A stretch of 64,000 nt of DNA from Methylocella silvestris BL2. GTDB lineage: Bacteria > Pseudomonadota > Alphaproteobacteria > Rhizobiales > Beijerinckiaceae. This document shows positions 1 to 8,015 of this stretch, piece after piece (the first letter of the stretch is position 1; each line of letters starts with the position of its first letter). The DNA lies in NCBI RefSeq assembly GCF_000021745.1, contig NC_011666.1, positions 1,178,001 to 1,242,000 on the forward strand, read 5' to 3'. Below the pieces are notes generated by a model. The model worked only from the letters and a program-made list of their open reading frames with translations, did no database searches and was not told where the DNA came from. The translations under genes and the position numbers were made by a program.

Positions 1-2
1 TG

Positions 3-833
3 CTCGAACCCGGCATGACGGTCGAGAGCGTCAATGCGCTCGTGCTGTCCGGCGGCTCTGTTTACGGCCTCGATTCGATGGGCGGCGTCACCGCCTTTTT
101 GCGCGCGCAGGGTCAGGGCTTTTCAGTCGGCGCGATCAAGGTGCCCATCGCCCCCGGCGCCGTGCTGTTCGATCTCCTCAATGGCGGCGACAAGGATTTT
201 GGCGGCGAGCCGATCTATTGGCGGCTCGGATTTGAAGCCGCCGCCGTGGCGGGGCTGGATTTTTCGCTCGGCACGGCGGGCGCCGGCTATGGCGCGACCA
301 CCGCGGATCTCAAGGGCGGCCTCGGCTCGGCGAGCGCGCAGAGCGCTTCGGGATTTACCGTCGGCGCGCTTGTCGCCGTCAATGCGGTCGGCCGGGCGAC
401 CATCGGCGAGGGGCCGCATTTCTGGGCGGCGCCCTATGAGCGCGAAGCGGAATTTGGCAGGCTCGGCTGGCCTGCCCTCTGGCCGAGTCCGGATTTCAAA
501 ATCAAGAGCGTCGAGCCGCAGAATACGACCATCGCGATCGTCGCCACCGACGCGGCGCTGACAAGGTCCGAGGCCAAGCGCCTCGCCGTGATGGCGCAGG
601 ACGGCATGGCGCGCGCGCTGCGCCCAGCCCATGCGGCGATGGACGGCGATACGGTTTTTTCGGCGGCGACCGGGCTCGCGTCCAAACCCGCCACATTGAC
701 CGACAAGATCGAGATCGGCGCGCTCGCCGCCGATTGCCTGGCGCGGGCCATCGCCCGCGCGGTTTATGAGGCGCGGGCGCTGCCTTTCGCGGCGAGCCCG
801 CCAGATTGGCGCAAGCGTTTCGGCAAAAGTTAG
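3..833 (+). CDS. P1-family (DmpA/NylC-like) peptidase, 5'-truncated
   Basis: The reading frame is already open at the left edge, so the N-terminus lies outside the window; the first ATG at 15 is probably internal. It resembles the S58/P1 family, Ntn-type amidohydrolases that cleave themselves once and then act on N-terminal peptide or amide bonds (DmpA aminopeptidase, NylC nylon oligomer hydrolase). The visible LSGGS segment, the glycine-rich AGAGYGATTADLKGG stretch and the NTTIAIVATDA motif fit the family. By analogy with NylC, cleavage would fall between the Asn and first Thr of NTT (Thr171 counting from the ATG at 15), making that Thr the nucleophile. The substrate cannot be told from sequence. 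Confidence 0.8.
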   Translation, partial: LEPGMTVESVNALVLSGGSVYGLDSMGGVTAFLRAQGQGFSVGAIKVPIAPGAVLFDLLNGGDKDFGGEPIYWRLGFEAAAVAGLDFSLGTAGAGYGATTADLKGGLGSASAQSASGFTVGALVAVNAVGRATIGEGPHFWAAPYEREAEFGRLGWPALWPSPDFKIKSVEPQNTTIAIVATDAALTRSEAKRLAVMAQDGMARALRPAHAAMDGDTVFSAATGLASKPATLTDKIEIGALAADCLARAIARAVYEARALPFAASPPDWRKRFGKS

Positions 834-858
834 ATTCGTTCCTACGGGGGGTTTTTAG

Positions 859-1860
859 ATGGCCGCATCTTTTGCAAGGCGCGTCTGCGCGTGCGCAGGC
901 GTCTTATGCGCGCTTGCGGCTCTGGCGATTGGCGCCGCAGGGGGCGCCCGCGCGCAAAACGCCGTCTGGCGCGTCCCGGATATGAGGGCCCTGCCGGACG
1001 ATGCGCATGGCAGGCTTGTCCGGCTGGGCCGCGAAATCGTGACGCAAACGCCGGCGCTGATTGGGCCCGGCGCTCCCGATCCGGCGCAACGCTTCGCCGG
1101 CAACAATCTGGCCTGCGCCGATTGCCACCTCGAGGCCGGAACAAAGAAATTCGGCCTACCGCTGTTTGGCCTGATCGCCGACTTCCCTGCCTACAGCGAG
1201 CGGCGCGGCGTCGAGATTTCGCTTCCCCAGCGGATCGACTCCTGTTTGACCCGCAGCCTCAATGGACGCGCCGCGCCGGCGGATTCGCCAGCGATTGCCG
1301 CGCTTGTCGCCTATCTGGATTTTCTCTCCTCCGGCATGACCCCGGGCGAGCAACTCGCGGGCCATGGCTCCGGCGCGATCCCGGAACTGGATCGCGCGGC
1401 CGACCCGAAGCGCGGAGAGCCGATCTACGCCACGATTTGCGCCGCCTGCCACCGCGCCGACGGGGCCGGCGTGCCGCGCGATCCGGGCGCCTTGAGCCTT
1501 GGCTATGCCGTTCCGCCGCTTTGGGGCGCGGACAGTTTTAACGACGGCGCGGGCATGGCGCGGCTGATCACAATGGCGAATTTCGCCCATTCGAACATGC
1601 CGGGGGGCGCCGATTATCTGAACCCGAAACTATCCGTCGAGGAGGCCTGGGACGTTGCCGCTTTCGTCGAATCGCAGCAGCGGCCGCAAAAGCCCGGCCT
1701 CGACCATGATTTTCCCGATCTCATCGAAAAGCCGATCGACGCGCCCTATGGCCCCTACGCCGACGGTTTTAGCGCGGAGCAGCATAAATACGGGCCGTTC
1801 GCGCCGATCCGAGCGGAGATCGCGCGGCTGAAAGCAGAGCGGGGAGCGAACGCCCAATAG
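859..1860 (+). CDS. Secreted dihaem cytochrome c, TsdA-like
   Basis: A 333-residue protein with a Sec signal peptide (about residues 1-32, cut after ARA) and two haem c sites, CADCH at 86-90 and CAACH at 194-198. The first haem domain carries the NxLACADCHLxAGTK signature, and a CLTRSLNGR motif at 129-137 matches the region holding the Cys haem ligand in thiosulfate dehydrogenase TsdA. It is therefore probably a periplasmic TsdA-family enzyme that either joins thiosulfate to tetrathionate or runs in reverse; another electron-transfer role is possible. The ATG follows a GGGGGG tract at good spacing. No sox or other sulfur genes lie nearby. A strong stem-loop follows the stop. Confidence 0.8.
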   Translation: MAASFARRVCACAGVLCALAALAIGAAGGARAQNAVWRVPDMRALPDDAHGRLVRLGREIVTQTPALIGPGAPDPAQRFAGNNLACADCHLEAGTKKFGLPLFGLIADFPAYSERRGVEISLPQRIDSCLTRSLNGRAAPADSPAIAALVAYLDFLSSGMTPGEQLAGHGSGAIPELDRAADPKRGEPIYATICAACHRADGAGVPRDPGALSLGYAVPPLWGADSFNDGAGMARLITMANFAHSNMPGGADYLNPKLSVEEAWDVAAFVESQQRPQKPGLDHDFPDLIEKPIDAPYGPYADGFSAEQHKYGPFAPIRAEIARLKAERGANAQ

Positions 1861-1862
1861 GG

Positions 1863-1907
1863 TTGGCATTTCGCCAGGGCGCTAGATTTGCGCCACGGCG
1901 AAACCAA
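1863..1907. terminator. Strong stem-loop after the cytochrome gene
   Basis: Three bases after the cytochrome stop, TTTCGCC (1869-1875) pairs with GGCGAAA (1897-1903), with an inner GGCGC (1878-1882) pairing with GCGCC (1890-1894) around a TAGATTT loop. The flanking TTGG/CCAA extends the stem. It has no U tract, so it is a candidate terminator or 3' RNA stabiliser on either strand rather than a textbook intrinsic terminator. Confidence 0.5.
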
Positions 1908-1933
1908 GCGTGTCGTCAAGGCGTCCGCTGAGG

Positions 1934-1950
1934 CGCGCGATGGTCGCGCG
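1934..1950. terminator. Hairpin beyond the 3' end of the protease-nuclease gene
   Basis: A perfect 7-bp stem (CGCGCGA/TCGCGCG) with a 3-base loop sits 35 bases beyond the minus-strand stop at 1985. With the stem-loop at 1863-1907 it fills the convergent gap, which suits transcription termination, though there is no U run. Confidence 0.35.
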
Positions 1951-1984
1951 ATCACGGGGCGCTGGATGCGAACGGCTTACCCGC

Positions 1985-4234
1985 CTAGCGCACCTTGATC
2001 TGTGCGAAGCTCGTCAGCACGCGCTGGGCTTCGCCAACATGAGGCAGGCCGCCGGCGGCCGTATCATAGGGAGCGAGCGCGTCGAGACGGAGCCCGCTGC
2101 GGCTGGCGACATCCGCGACGGTTGTCCGGAATTGGGTCACCTTCGCCCGCGTGGTCTCGTCCGGCTGCCCGCCGCCGCGGCGCATGATCGAAAGCAGATC
2201 AGTCTGGTCGACAACAAGCGCGACCGCCTTCAGGCCGCCTTTTCCTTTCCAGACCACGATCTTCCAGAAGGCGTTCGGGACTTCAACGTCGTCCGCGTAA
2301 AGCGGCTGCGGAGCGTCATACAACGGGCCCTGGAGCACGCTGAGGCGCTTGTCGAATCCGGTCTCCCACAGGCCCTGCTCCAGAACATACCGCTCGACGC
2401 CCTGCCAGAACTCGATCGACTCGTTGAACTTCCAATGCTGCGGCGAACAGTTCGTGAAGTGAAACGTGTCGGCGTTGGCGCGAGCAGCGTTTGGACCCCA
2501 GGTCGGATCGTTGCGCCGCGTTAGATGCCCACGATCGAAAATGTGGCTCCATCCGCTGTAGAAATCATTTGTGAGTGTCAGGGGTTCATTGATGCGGGTG
2601 TCCTTGTACCAGACGTCCCCTTCGGCTCTGGGCTGCTCCTCGGCGGGTTGGCCGGTCTTGCGGTCGATCTCTATATAGGTTTCGCCATCGATGTTGGTCG
2701 CGGTCAGGATCGCGATGCGGCGCACCTTGTGCATGACGACGCTGAAATTCTCATAGATCAGCTCGCCCGAGAGGCGCCCTTCGGCCGGCTCTAGCAGGGC
2801 TGCGATCTTCTTTTTCAGGGGATCAACTATCGTGGCGAGATCGATGTCGAGTCCAGGCACAAATGTCGGATCGAAGCCATTACGGTTTGCATAATCGCGA
2901 TCGATGCGCTTGGCTTCCGCAAGCGCGCGAGGCGCGGGCGCGAGGGCGCGTTCCGCAGCGCCGCCAGGCGACAGCGACGAAACGCTCGCTGGCGTCCCGA
3001 TGCGGATCGTGATTTCAAGCGGGAGAACGATCGTCGCTTCAGATGCAGGAATGGGCATGGCGGGCGCCTCTTTTGAAACGAGGATCGGATCCGGAGATGG
3101 CGGCGCCTTACGGCTGCCGGATGCGGCGGCGGCCTCCGCTGGAGATGCGGCATCGTCCGTTTGTCGGGGACGCGGCGTGAGTTTCTTTTCCGTAGGCGCA
3201 TCTGTCTTCCAGAGCACGAGCGCCTGTTCGAGCAGTTCGCGCCCCCGTCCGGCCAGACCCGCCACCTTTGCGCTGAGATCGTCGTAGATGCTGCTGATCC
3301 GGATGCCCTCATTTACGCTGCGCGTCTTTGATCCGCTGGGCAGGACAACATCTTCGTTCGCCTCGCCGTAATGATGAAGAGCAACAACATCCCAGAGATC
3401 GTTGAAGACCGGCGAACCGGACGAGCCATCAAGCGTGTCGGTCTCGTAGAACAGCCGGCCGTCATTGTCGTCGCGCGCAACGATCAGGTTGTTACGCAGA
3501 ACGACGATCTTCTTACGGCCTTCCGGATGTTGAACAATATTCGCGTTGATGCCAAGTTGATGGCGATCCGGCGTCCGGCTCAGCGGACAAAAGCCAAAAT
3601 CAGCGAGGGCGCCAGCGCCGCGGACGCGCGCGCCGACCGCGATAAGCGCATAATCGAGCTGGGCTTCTTCCGAGGCCAGGAACAGAGTGTCGGGATCGAG
3701 CGCGAACGCCGTCGCCGGACGGATCTCGCCACGCTCGTCCAGTTCGTCATCAAAGAGGATCTGCGTCAGGGTCGCATCGGCCGCATCCTTGACGACGTGC
3801 TGATTGGTCAAGAACAGGTCGGCGCTTATCAGGAACCCTGTGGCTGTGCGCGACTCGCCAGAAGACTCAAGGATTGTGCGTGCCACCGCACGCCGGGCCT
3901 TGGCGCCGTCGGGAAGAAAGGCGGCCGGCTGGAAGTCGTTCGTGCCACGGCTCGCCTCGGCGTGACCCGCCTCCCGATCGATACGCGCCGCATAGGCGAC
4001 GGCCCGAGTATTGTCGGGTTCGGCGCCGCGCCAATCGCCGGATGCGACCTTCGCGCGGCTCTTCATCCGCTCGTCGGATGTCGCAGCGATCCGCTCGCGG
4101 ATCTGAGTCACTGTGTCAGCGCGCAGACCCGCACTGTCCAATGCCACGCCGACCTCCCCAGGATCGCCAGACGTCCAACTGCCCAAGCGTACTTTGTCAA
4201 TTTTACGCAACAATTTCGTGACGGGCCCAATCAT
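1985..4234 (-). CDS. Trypsin-like protease fused to DNA/RNA non-specific endonuclease
   Basis: A 749-residue multidomain protein. Residues 1-100 form an unassigned N-terminal region that could be an adaptor. Residues about 110-330 look like a trypsin/V8-type serine protease: TNQHVV (His146), LDYAL (Asp194) and GSSGSP (Ser272) supply the triad. Residues about 340-450 are a Pro/Ala-rich linker. Residues about 485-745 are a NUC/EndoG-type nuclease with the DRGH motif (567-570) and the downstream NCSPQ...FN pattern (Asn595, Asn604) that binds the catalytic metal. No signal peptide or membrane segment is visible, so it is predicted cytosolic. The start has only a weak ribosome site. It lies 48 bp behind the neprosin-like gene on the same strand. 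The activities are predicted from intact motifs; a role as a proteolytically controlled toxin or defence effector is inference. Confidence 0.85.
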   Translation of the reverse strand: MIGPVTKLLRKIDKVRLGSWTSGDPGEVGVALDSAGLRADTVTQIRERIAATSDERMKSRAKVASGDWRGAEPDNTRAVAYAARIDREAGHAEASRGTNDFQPAAFLPDGAKARRAVARTILESSGESRTATGFLISADLFLTNQHVVKDAADATLTQILFDDELDERGEIRPATAFALDPDTLFLASEEAQLDYALIAVGARVRGAGALADFGFCPLSRTPDRHQLGINANIVQHPEGRKKIVVLRNNLIVARDDNDGRLFYETDTLDGSSGSPVFNDLWDVVALHHYGEANEDVVLPSGSKTRSVNEGIRISSIYDDLSAKVAGLAGRGRELLEQALVLWKTDAPTEKKLTPRPRQTDDAASPAEAAAASGSRKAPPSPDPILVSKEAPAMPIPASEATIVLPLEITIRIGTPASVSSLSPGGAAERALAPAPRALAEAKRIDRDYANRNGFDPTFVPGLDIDLATIVDPLKKKIAALLEPAEGRLSGELIYENFSVVMHKVRRIAILTATNIDGETYIEIDRKTGQPAEEQPRAEGDVWYKDTRINEPLTLTNDFYSGWSHIFDRGHLTRRNDPTWGPNAARANADTFHFTNCSPQHWKFNESIEFWQGVERYVLEQGLWETGFDKRLSVLQGPLYDAPQPLYADDVEVPNAFWKIVVWKGKGGLKAVALVVDQTDLLSIMRRGGGQPDETTRAKVTQFRTTVADVASRSGLRLDALAPYDTAAGGLPHVGEAQRVLTSFAQIKVR

Positions 4235-4282
4235 CGGCCACGCGTCAAACGGCTTTCGGCGGGTCGATCGGTGGCCGGATCG

Positions 4283-5614
4283 TCACCGCTTTCCGCCGGG
4301 CCCACCGAAGAAGAGCGTCGAGAAGTTGGGAGAGTTGAGATAGCTGAAAGAGCCCGTATAGGCCCAGGGCCAGTCCTGCGAGACCGTCAGATTCGCGGGA
4401 ACATTCGCCCCCGCCGGAGGGAAGTAGTAGATGTCGCTCTGATAGGCGGCCTTGCCGAAGCCAAGGCTCGCAAATTTGCCGCTGCCCATGGGAGGCCAGC
4501 TTTTCGTCCCGACGACTTCGCCGCCATAGTCGATTTCCTGCGCGCCGACGCTCATCGCGCCCCCTTTATAGAGCGTGGCCGGGTAATAGCCGATCGCGTT
4601 CGCAGCGGCCGTGCCGTTCACATAGAGCCACCATCTGCCTTGAAACAGGAAATAGCTGAGCTCGAGAACGACCTGCTTTTTCGGCGAGGTGCTCCATGGC
4701 TTGAGCGCGCCGCCGACCGCCCAGGAATTGTTGGTCTGAACGAAGGCGGCGCAGGTCAGATTGTAGCAGCCGGTGTTGGTGTAGCCGTCGGCCGTCCAAT
4801 AGATAAAAAAGACCGGCTTGGGGGTATTGTAAAACTTCGGATAGACCTGCCAGCCCGTCTCGGCGGTTTGCAGTCCGGCCCCGTTGCCGCCGACATACCA
4901 GTGTTGCGACAGGGAAAAGATCTGGCTTGCGGCGACTGCCGGCTTCCACAAATTCAGCAGACTGTGGCCGCCCACATTGTTCACTTCCTGGTAGGCGTGC
5001 GCATAGCGATGCGTCGCCGGCACCGGCGCTTGACGGTTTGCCGCGCGCTGCGGCAAACCGGCGCCGTCGGGGCTCTTGCGAAAAAACTCCTGCAGGCTGG
5101 CAAAGCGGCCGATCTGCTCGGGCGTGACGCGCGCCATCGGGATCGCACCCTCTGCGCAGGCCATGGCGTTGCCGAACCGGTCGGTCTCGGCGGCGCTGAG
5201 ATTGGTCGCCTTCGCCTGCCCGTCAGCCGACGCAGCGCGCGAGATGCCTTTCGGGATATCGGGGGGCGTCGGCAGCGGCTCTTTGGAGCCCTGCAGCGCC
5301 GGCTGCTGCATGATCGGAATACAGTCGAATGCCGTGTCATTGGCGTCGACGAAGCTATGTTTCACAGCTTTCGCGTCGACGCTCGCATAGAGCGAAGCGA
5401 GATAGGATTGCGCTTGCGTCGGCGCGGAGCGGGCCGACGCGACGGCAGGCGTCGTGCTTGCTGCTGCGCCGGTTTGCGAAGCGGCGATCCCGCCGATGAA
5501 TTCAGCGAAGGGTTGCAGACTTTGCGGCGCTTGAGGAGCATCTTCGGCCATCACCGCCAGCGGCGAATAAAAAACCGACGCAACGGCAAGCGCCGTGATC
5601 CGAACCATCTGCAT
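4283..5614 (-). CDS. Secreted neprosin-domain (glutamic endopeptidase-like) protein
   Basis: The chosen start gives 443 residues and is preceded by GGGAGG at good spacing. An upstream ATG at 5719 would add 35 residues ahead of an obvious signal peptide ending in AVMA. The C-terminal half matches the neprosin (DUF239) domain of plant pitcher-fluid prolyl endopeptidase, with the motifs LWKP, FSLSQHW, AETGWQV, TGCYNLTC and YGGEV in family order. The two conserved glutamates, Glu252 in AETGWQV and Glu366 in YGGEV, are the likely catalytic pair of a glutamic peptidase. The N-terminal 170 residues are Ala/Pro-rich and may be a propeptide. It probably acts outside the cytoplasm. Bacterial members are much less studied than plant ones. 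Confidence 0.82.
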   Translation of the reverse strand: MQMVRITALAVASVFYSPLAVMAEDAPQAPQSLQPFAEFIGGIAASQTGAAASTTPAVASARSAPTQAQSYLASLYASVDAKAVKHSFVDANDTAFDCIPIMQQPALQGSKEPLPTPPDIPKGISRAASADGQAKATNLSAAETDRFGNAMACAEGAIPMARVTPEQIGRFASLQEFFRKSPDGAGLPQRAANRQAPVPATHRYAHAYQEVNNVGGHSLLNLWKPAVAASQIFSLSQHWYVGGNGAGLQTAETGWQVYPKFYNTPKPVFFIYWTADGYTNTGCYNLTCAAFVQTNNSWAVGGALKPWSTSPKKQVVLELSYFLFQGRWWLYVNGTAAANAIGYYPATLYKGGAMSVGAQEIDYGGEVVGTKSWPPMGSGKFASLGFGKAAYQSDIYYFPPAGANVPANLTVSQDWPWAYTGSFSYLNSPNFSTLFFGGPGGKR

Positions 5615-6021
5615 AAACACCCTCCCGCAAGTCTTGATTGAGATCGAAAAATAGTCTTCGGCGCCCTGCGCGAGGAACCAGCTTATCGTCGTTCTATGAA
5701 GCCTATTGGCGTGCGACAAGCGCGATTGCGCACATACGGGGCAGAGATTGAACTGGGCGACGCCGGCTTTTACAGGACGCCAGCGCTGCTAACTCACGAT
5801 TTACGTTGAAAATCAGCGCCTAGGAGCACGTTCTCCGCGTCCCGCGAGCTCATCTCGGGGATCCGCCCGCCCGAGCGGCGCGCCGCGCTTCGGGCATGAT
5901 TTCGGCGGCCAGGAATATGGCCCCTTTCGGAAACGACCTCTGATCCTAACTAGCGGCGCGCTCGCCGGCTTTGCCTTGTCCGACGCAGCCGTGCTACGCA
6001 CCCCCGAAAGGAAGACCGCCG
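5615..6021. other. Divergent intergenic region, neprosin-like gene / purB
   Basis: About 400 bases separate the divergent starts and should hold both promoters. There are ribosome sites for the minus-strand gene (GGGAGG) and for purB (AAAGGAAG). A 12-bp palindrome GCGGCGCGCCGC lies at 5875-5886, which is weak evidence in DNA this GC-rich. I see no convincing promoter, small gene or RNA here; short open frames inside lack coding signs. Confidence 0.5.
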
Positions 6022-7329
6022 ATGATCCCCCGTTATTCCCGCCCTGAAATGGTCGCCGTCTGGGACGCGCAGACGCGATTCCGCATCTGGTTCGAGATCG
6101 AGGCCTATGCCTGCGACGCGCTCGCCGAGATCGGCGTCATCCCCAAGGAGGCCGCCGCGGCAATCTGGAAAAAGGCCGGCGGGGCTAAATTCGACGTCGC
6201 GCGCATCGACGAAATCGAGAAAGTGACGAAGCATGACGTCATCGCCTTTTTGACCCATCTTGGCGAATTCATCGGCCCCGAATCGCGCTTCGTCCATCAG
6301 GGCATGACGTCCTCCGACGTGCTCGACACCTGCCTTTCGGTGCAGCTGAAGCGGGCCGCCGATATCCTCATTGCGGACGTCGACGCCCTGCTCGCCGCGC
6401 TGAGGCGGCGCGCCTTCGAGCATAAGTTCACGCCGACGATCGGGCGCTCGCATGGCATCCATGCCGAGCCGATGACGTTCGGGCTGAAGCTCGCCCAGGC
6501 CTATGCCGAATTTTTGCGCGCCAAGGAGCGGCTGATCCATGCGCGCAAGGAAATTGCAACCTGCGCCATCTCGGGGGCGGTCGGCACCTTCGCCAATATC
6601 GATCCGCGGGTCGAAATCTACGTCGCCGAAAAGCTGGGACTTGCCGTCGAGCCGGCCTCGACGCAGATCATTCCGCGCGATCGTCACGCCATGTTCTTTG
6701 CGACCCTCGCCGTCGTCGCCTCCTCGCTGGAGCGGCTCGCGATCGAGATCCGGCATTTGCAGCGCACCGAAGTGCTGGAGGTCGAGGAATTTTTTTCGGA
6801 GGGGCAAAAGGGCTCCTCCGCGATGCCGCACAAGCGCAACCCGGTGCTGACCGAGAATGTAACCGGCCTCTCCCGCCTCATACGCGGCATGGCGCTGCCG
6901 GCGATGGAGAATGTCGCGCTCTGGCATGAACGCGATATTTCCCATTCCTCCGTCGAGCGGATGATCGGCCCCGACGCCACGATCACGCTCGACTTTGCGC
7001 TGGCGCGCATGACCGGCGTCATCGACCGGCTGCTGATCTATCCCGCCAATATGCAGAAGAATCTGGACCGGCTCGGCGGCCTCATCCATTCGCAGCGCGT
7101 GCTGCTGGCGCTGACCCAGAAAGGGATCAGCCGCGAGGAGTCCTATGCCTATGTCCAGCGCAACGCCATGCCGGTCTGGCGCGGCGAAGGCGATTTCCTG
7201 ACGCTGCTCAAGGCGGATCCAGACGTCTCGAAGGCGCTTAGCGACGCCGAACTCGAACAGCTATTCGATCTCGGCTATCATCTGAAAAACGTCGACGTGA
7301 TTTTTGCGCGCGTCTTCGGCGAGGGTTGA
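6022..7329 (+). CDS. purB: Adenylosuccinate lyase
   Basis: A 435-residue cytosolic fumarase/aspartase-superfamily enzyme catalysing two beta-eliminations in purine synthesis: SAICAR to AICAR plus fumarate, and adenylosuccinate to AMP plus fumarate. The signature loop GSSAMPHKRNP is at about residues 264-274, TSSD near 96-99 and the SHGIHAEP histidine region near 143-150. An upstream in-frame ATG at 5971 would add 17 non-conserved residues; 6022 follows AAAGGAAG and begins with the expected MIPRYSRPEM. Length is normal for the family. It stands as a single gene followed by unrelated small genes. Confidence 0.96.
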   Translation: MIPRYSRPEMVAVWDAQTRFRIWFEIEAYACDALAEIGVIPKEAAAAIWKKAGGAKFDVARIDEIEKVTKHDVIAFLTHLGEFIGPESRFVHQGMTSSDVLDTCLSVQLKRAADILIADVDALLAALRRRAFEHKFTPTIGRSHGIHAEPMTFGLKLAQAYAEFLRAKERLIHARKEIATCAISGAVGTFANIDPRVEIYVAEKLGLAVEPASTQIIPRDRHAMFFATLAVVASSLERLAIEIRHLQRTEVLEVEEFFSEGQKGSSAMPHKRNPVLTENVTGLSRLIRGMALPAMENVALWHERDISHSSVERMIGPDATITLDFALARMTGVIDRLLIYPANMQKNLDRLGGLIHSQRVLLALTQKGISREESYAYVQRNAMPVWRGEGDFLTLLKADPDVSKALSDAELEQLFDLGYHLKNVDVIFARVFGEG

Positions 7330-7376
7330 ACCAGCCAAGGCTGGCCGCCCGCAGCCCAAAAACTGAAAGAGAGCCC

Positions 7377-8012
7377 ATGCTTGCAACCAATCGCCTTGAA
7401 GCCTCGATCGCCGCTGTCGTCGCGGACGCAAACCTTCACGCGCGCTGGCTCAACACCTTCTCCTATCTCGAATATGTCGGCTTCCGCAAAATCGTGAAAA
7501 GCCAGCGCGCTGAGGCGCTGACGGCCGAGATCCTGACCCATGCGCTTGAGGAAGGCCGCCATGCGCTGGGCCTCAAGAAGCTCGCGCTCAAGGTCGGCGG
7601 CGACGCCTTCGCGGCCTATGCGCCCGAAACCATGCTCTGCGGCGAGGAGGCGGAGGATTATTTCCAGAGCCTCGACAAAGGCTGCGACGAGGTTTTTGCC
7701 GCGCTCCCCGACGCCGAACGGGCAAAGCTCGTCTATTGCTATGTGACCTGGCTGATCGAGCGCCGCGCGCTTGACGTCTACGGCGTCTACAAGACCGCGC
7801 TCGGGGCCTCGCCGATTGCGGGACGCATCGCCGGCCTCCTGATGGAGGAGGAAAAGCACCTCTCCGACATCAACGCCGAGATCGCCGCGAACGACCCCGA
7901 ATTCGCAACGCGCGCGCCAAAACTCGAGGCGATGGAGGCCAAGCTTTACGAGACCTTCATCGACCGGCTGGTCGCCGAACTGTCGCGGTCGCCCGCCGCG
8001 GCCAGCGCTTAA
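7377..8012 (+). CDS. Predicted ferritin-like di-iron protein
   Basis: A 211-residue, mostly helical soluble protein that I do not recognise by name. It has the residue pattern of a four-helix di-iron carboxylate site: Glu32 (LEYVGF), Glu59-x-x-His62 (EEGRH), Glu127 (LIERRA) and Glu157-x-x-His160 (EEEKH), meaning two ExxH motifs plus two single glutamates. That suggests a ferritin-like oxidase or hydroxylase, or an iron-binding protein. The ATG at 7377 follows GAAAGAGAG. An upstream start at 7326 would overlap the purB end. It ends 3 bases before the hydrolase gene, so the two are probably co-transcribed. Confidence 0.6.
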   Translation: MLATNRLEASIAAVVADANLHARWLNTFSYLEYVGFRKIVKSQRAEALTAEILTHALEEGRHALGLKKLALKVGGDAFAAYAPETMLCGEEAEDYFQSLDKGCDEVFAALPDAERAKLVYCYVTWLIERRALDVYGVYKTALGASPIAGRIAGLLMEEEKHLSDINAEIAANDPEFATRAPKLEAMEAKLYETFIDRLVAELSRSPAAASA

Positions 8013-8015
8013 CCC

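Noticed and set aside
3371-5641. Long plus-strand open frame of about 756 codons
   Set aside because: It is antisense to the neprosin-like and protease-nuclease genes, whose motifs are clear. Its translation has no recognisable domains, and its length reflects the scarcity of stop codons in GC-rich DNA.
5813-6001. Small minus-strand frame in the purB upstream gap
   Set aside because: Arg/Pro-rich, no ribosome site, no resemblance to a family; likely chance.
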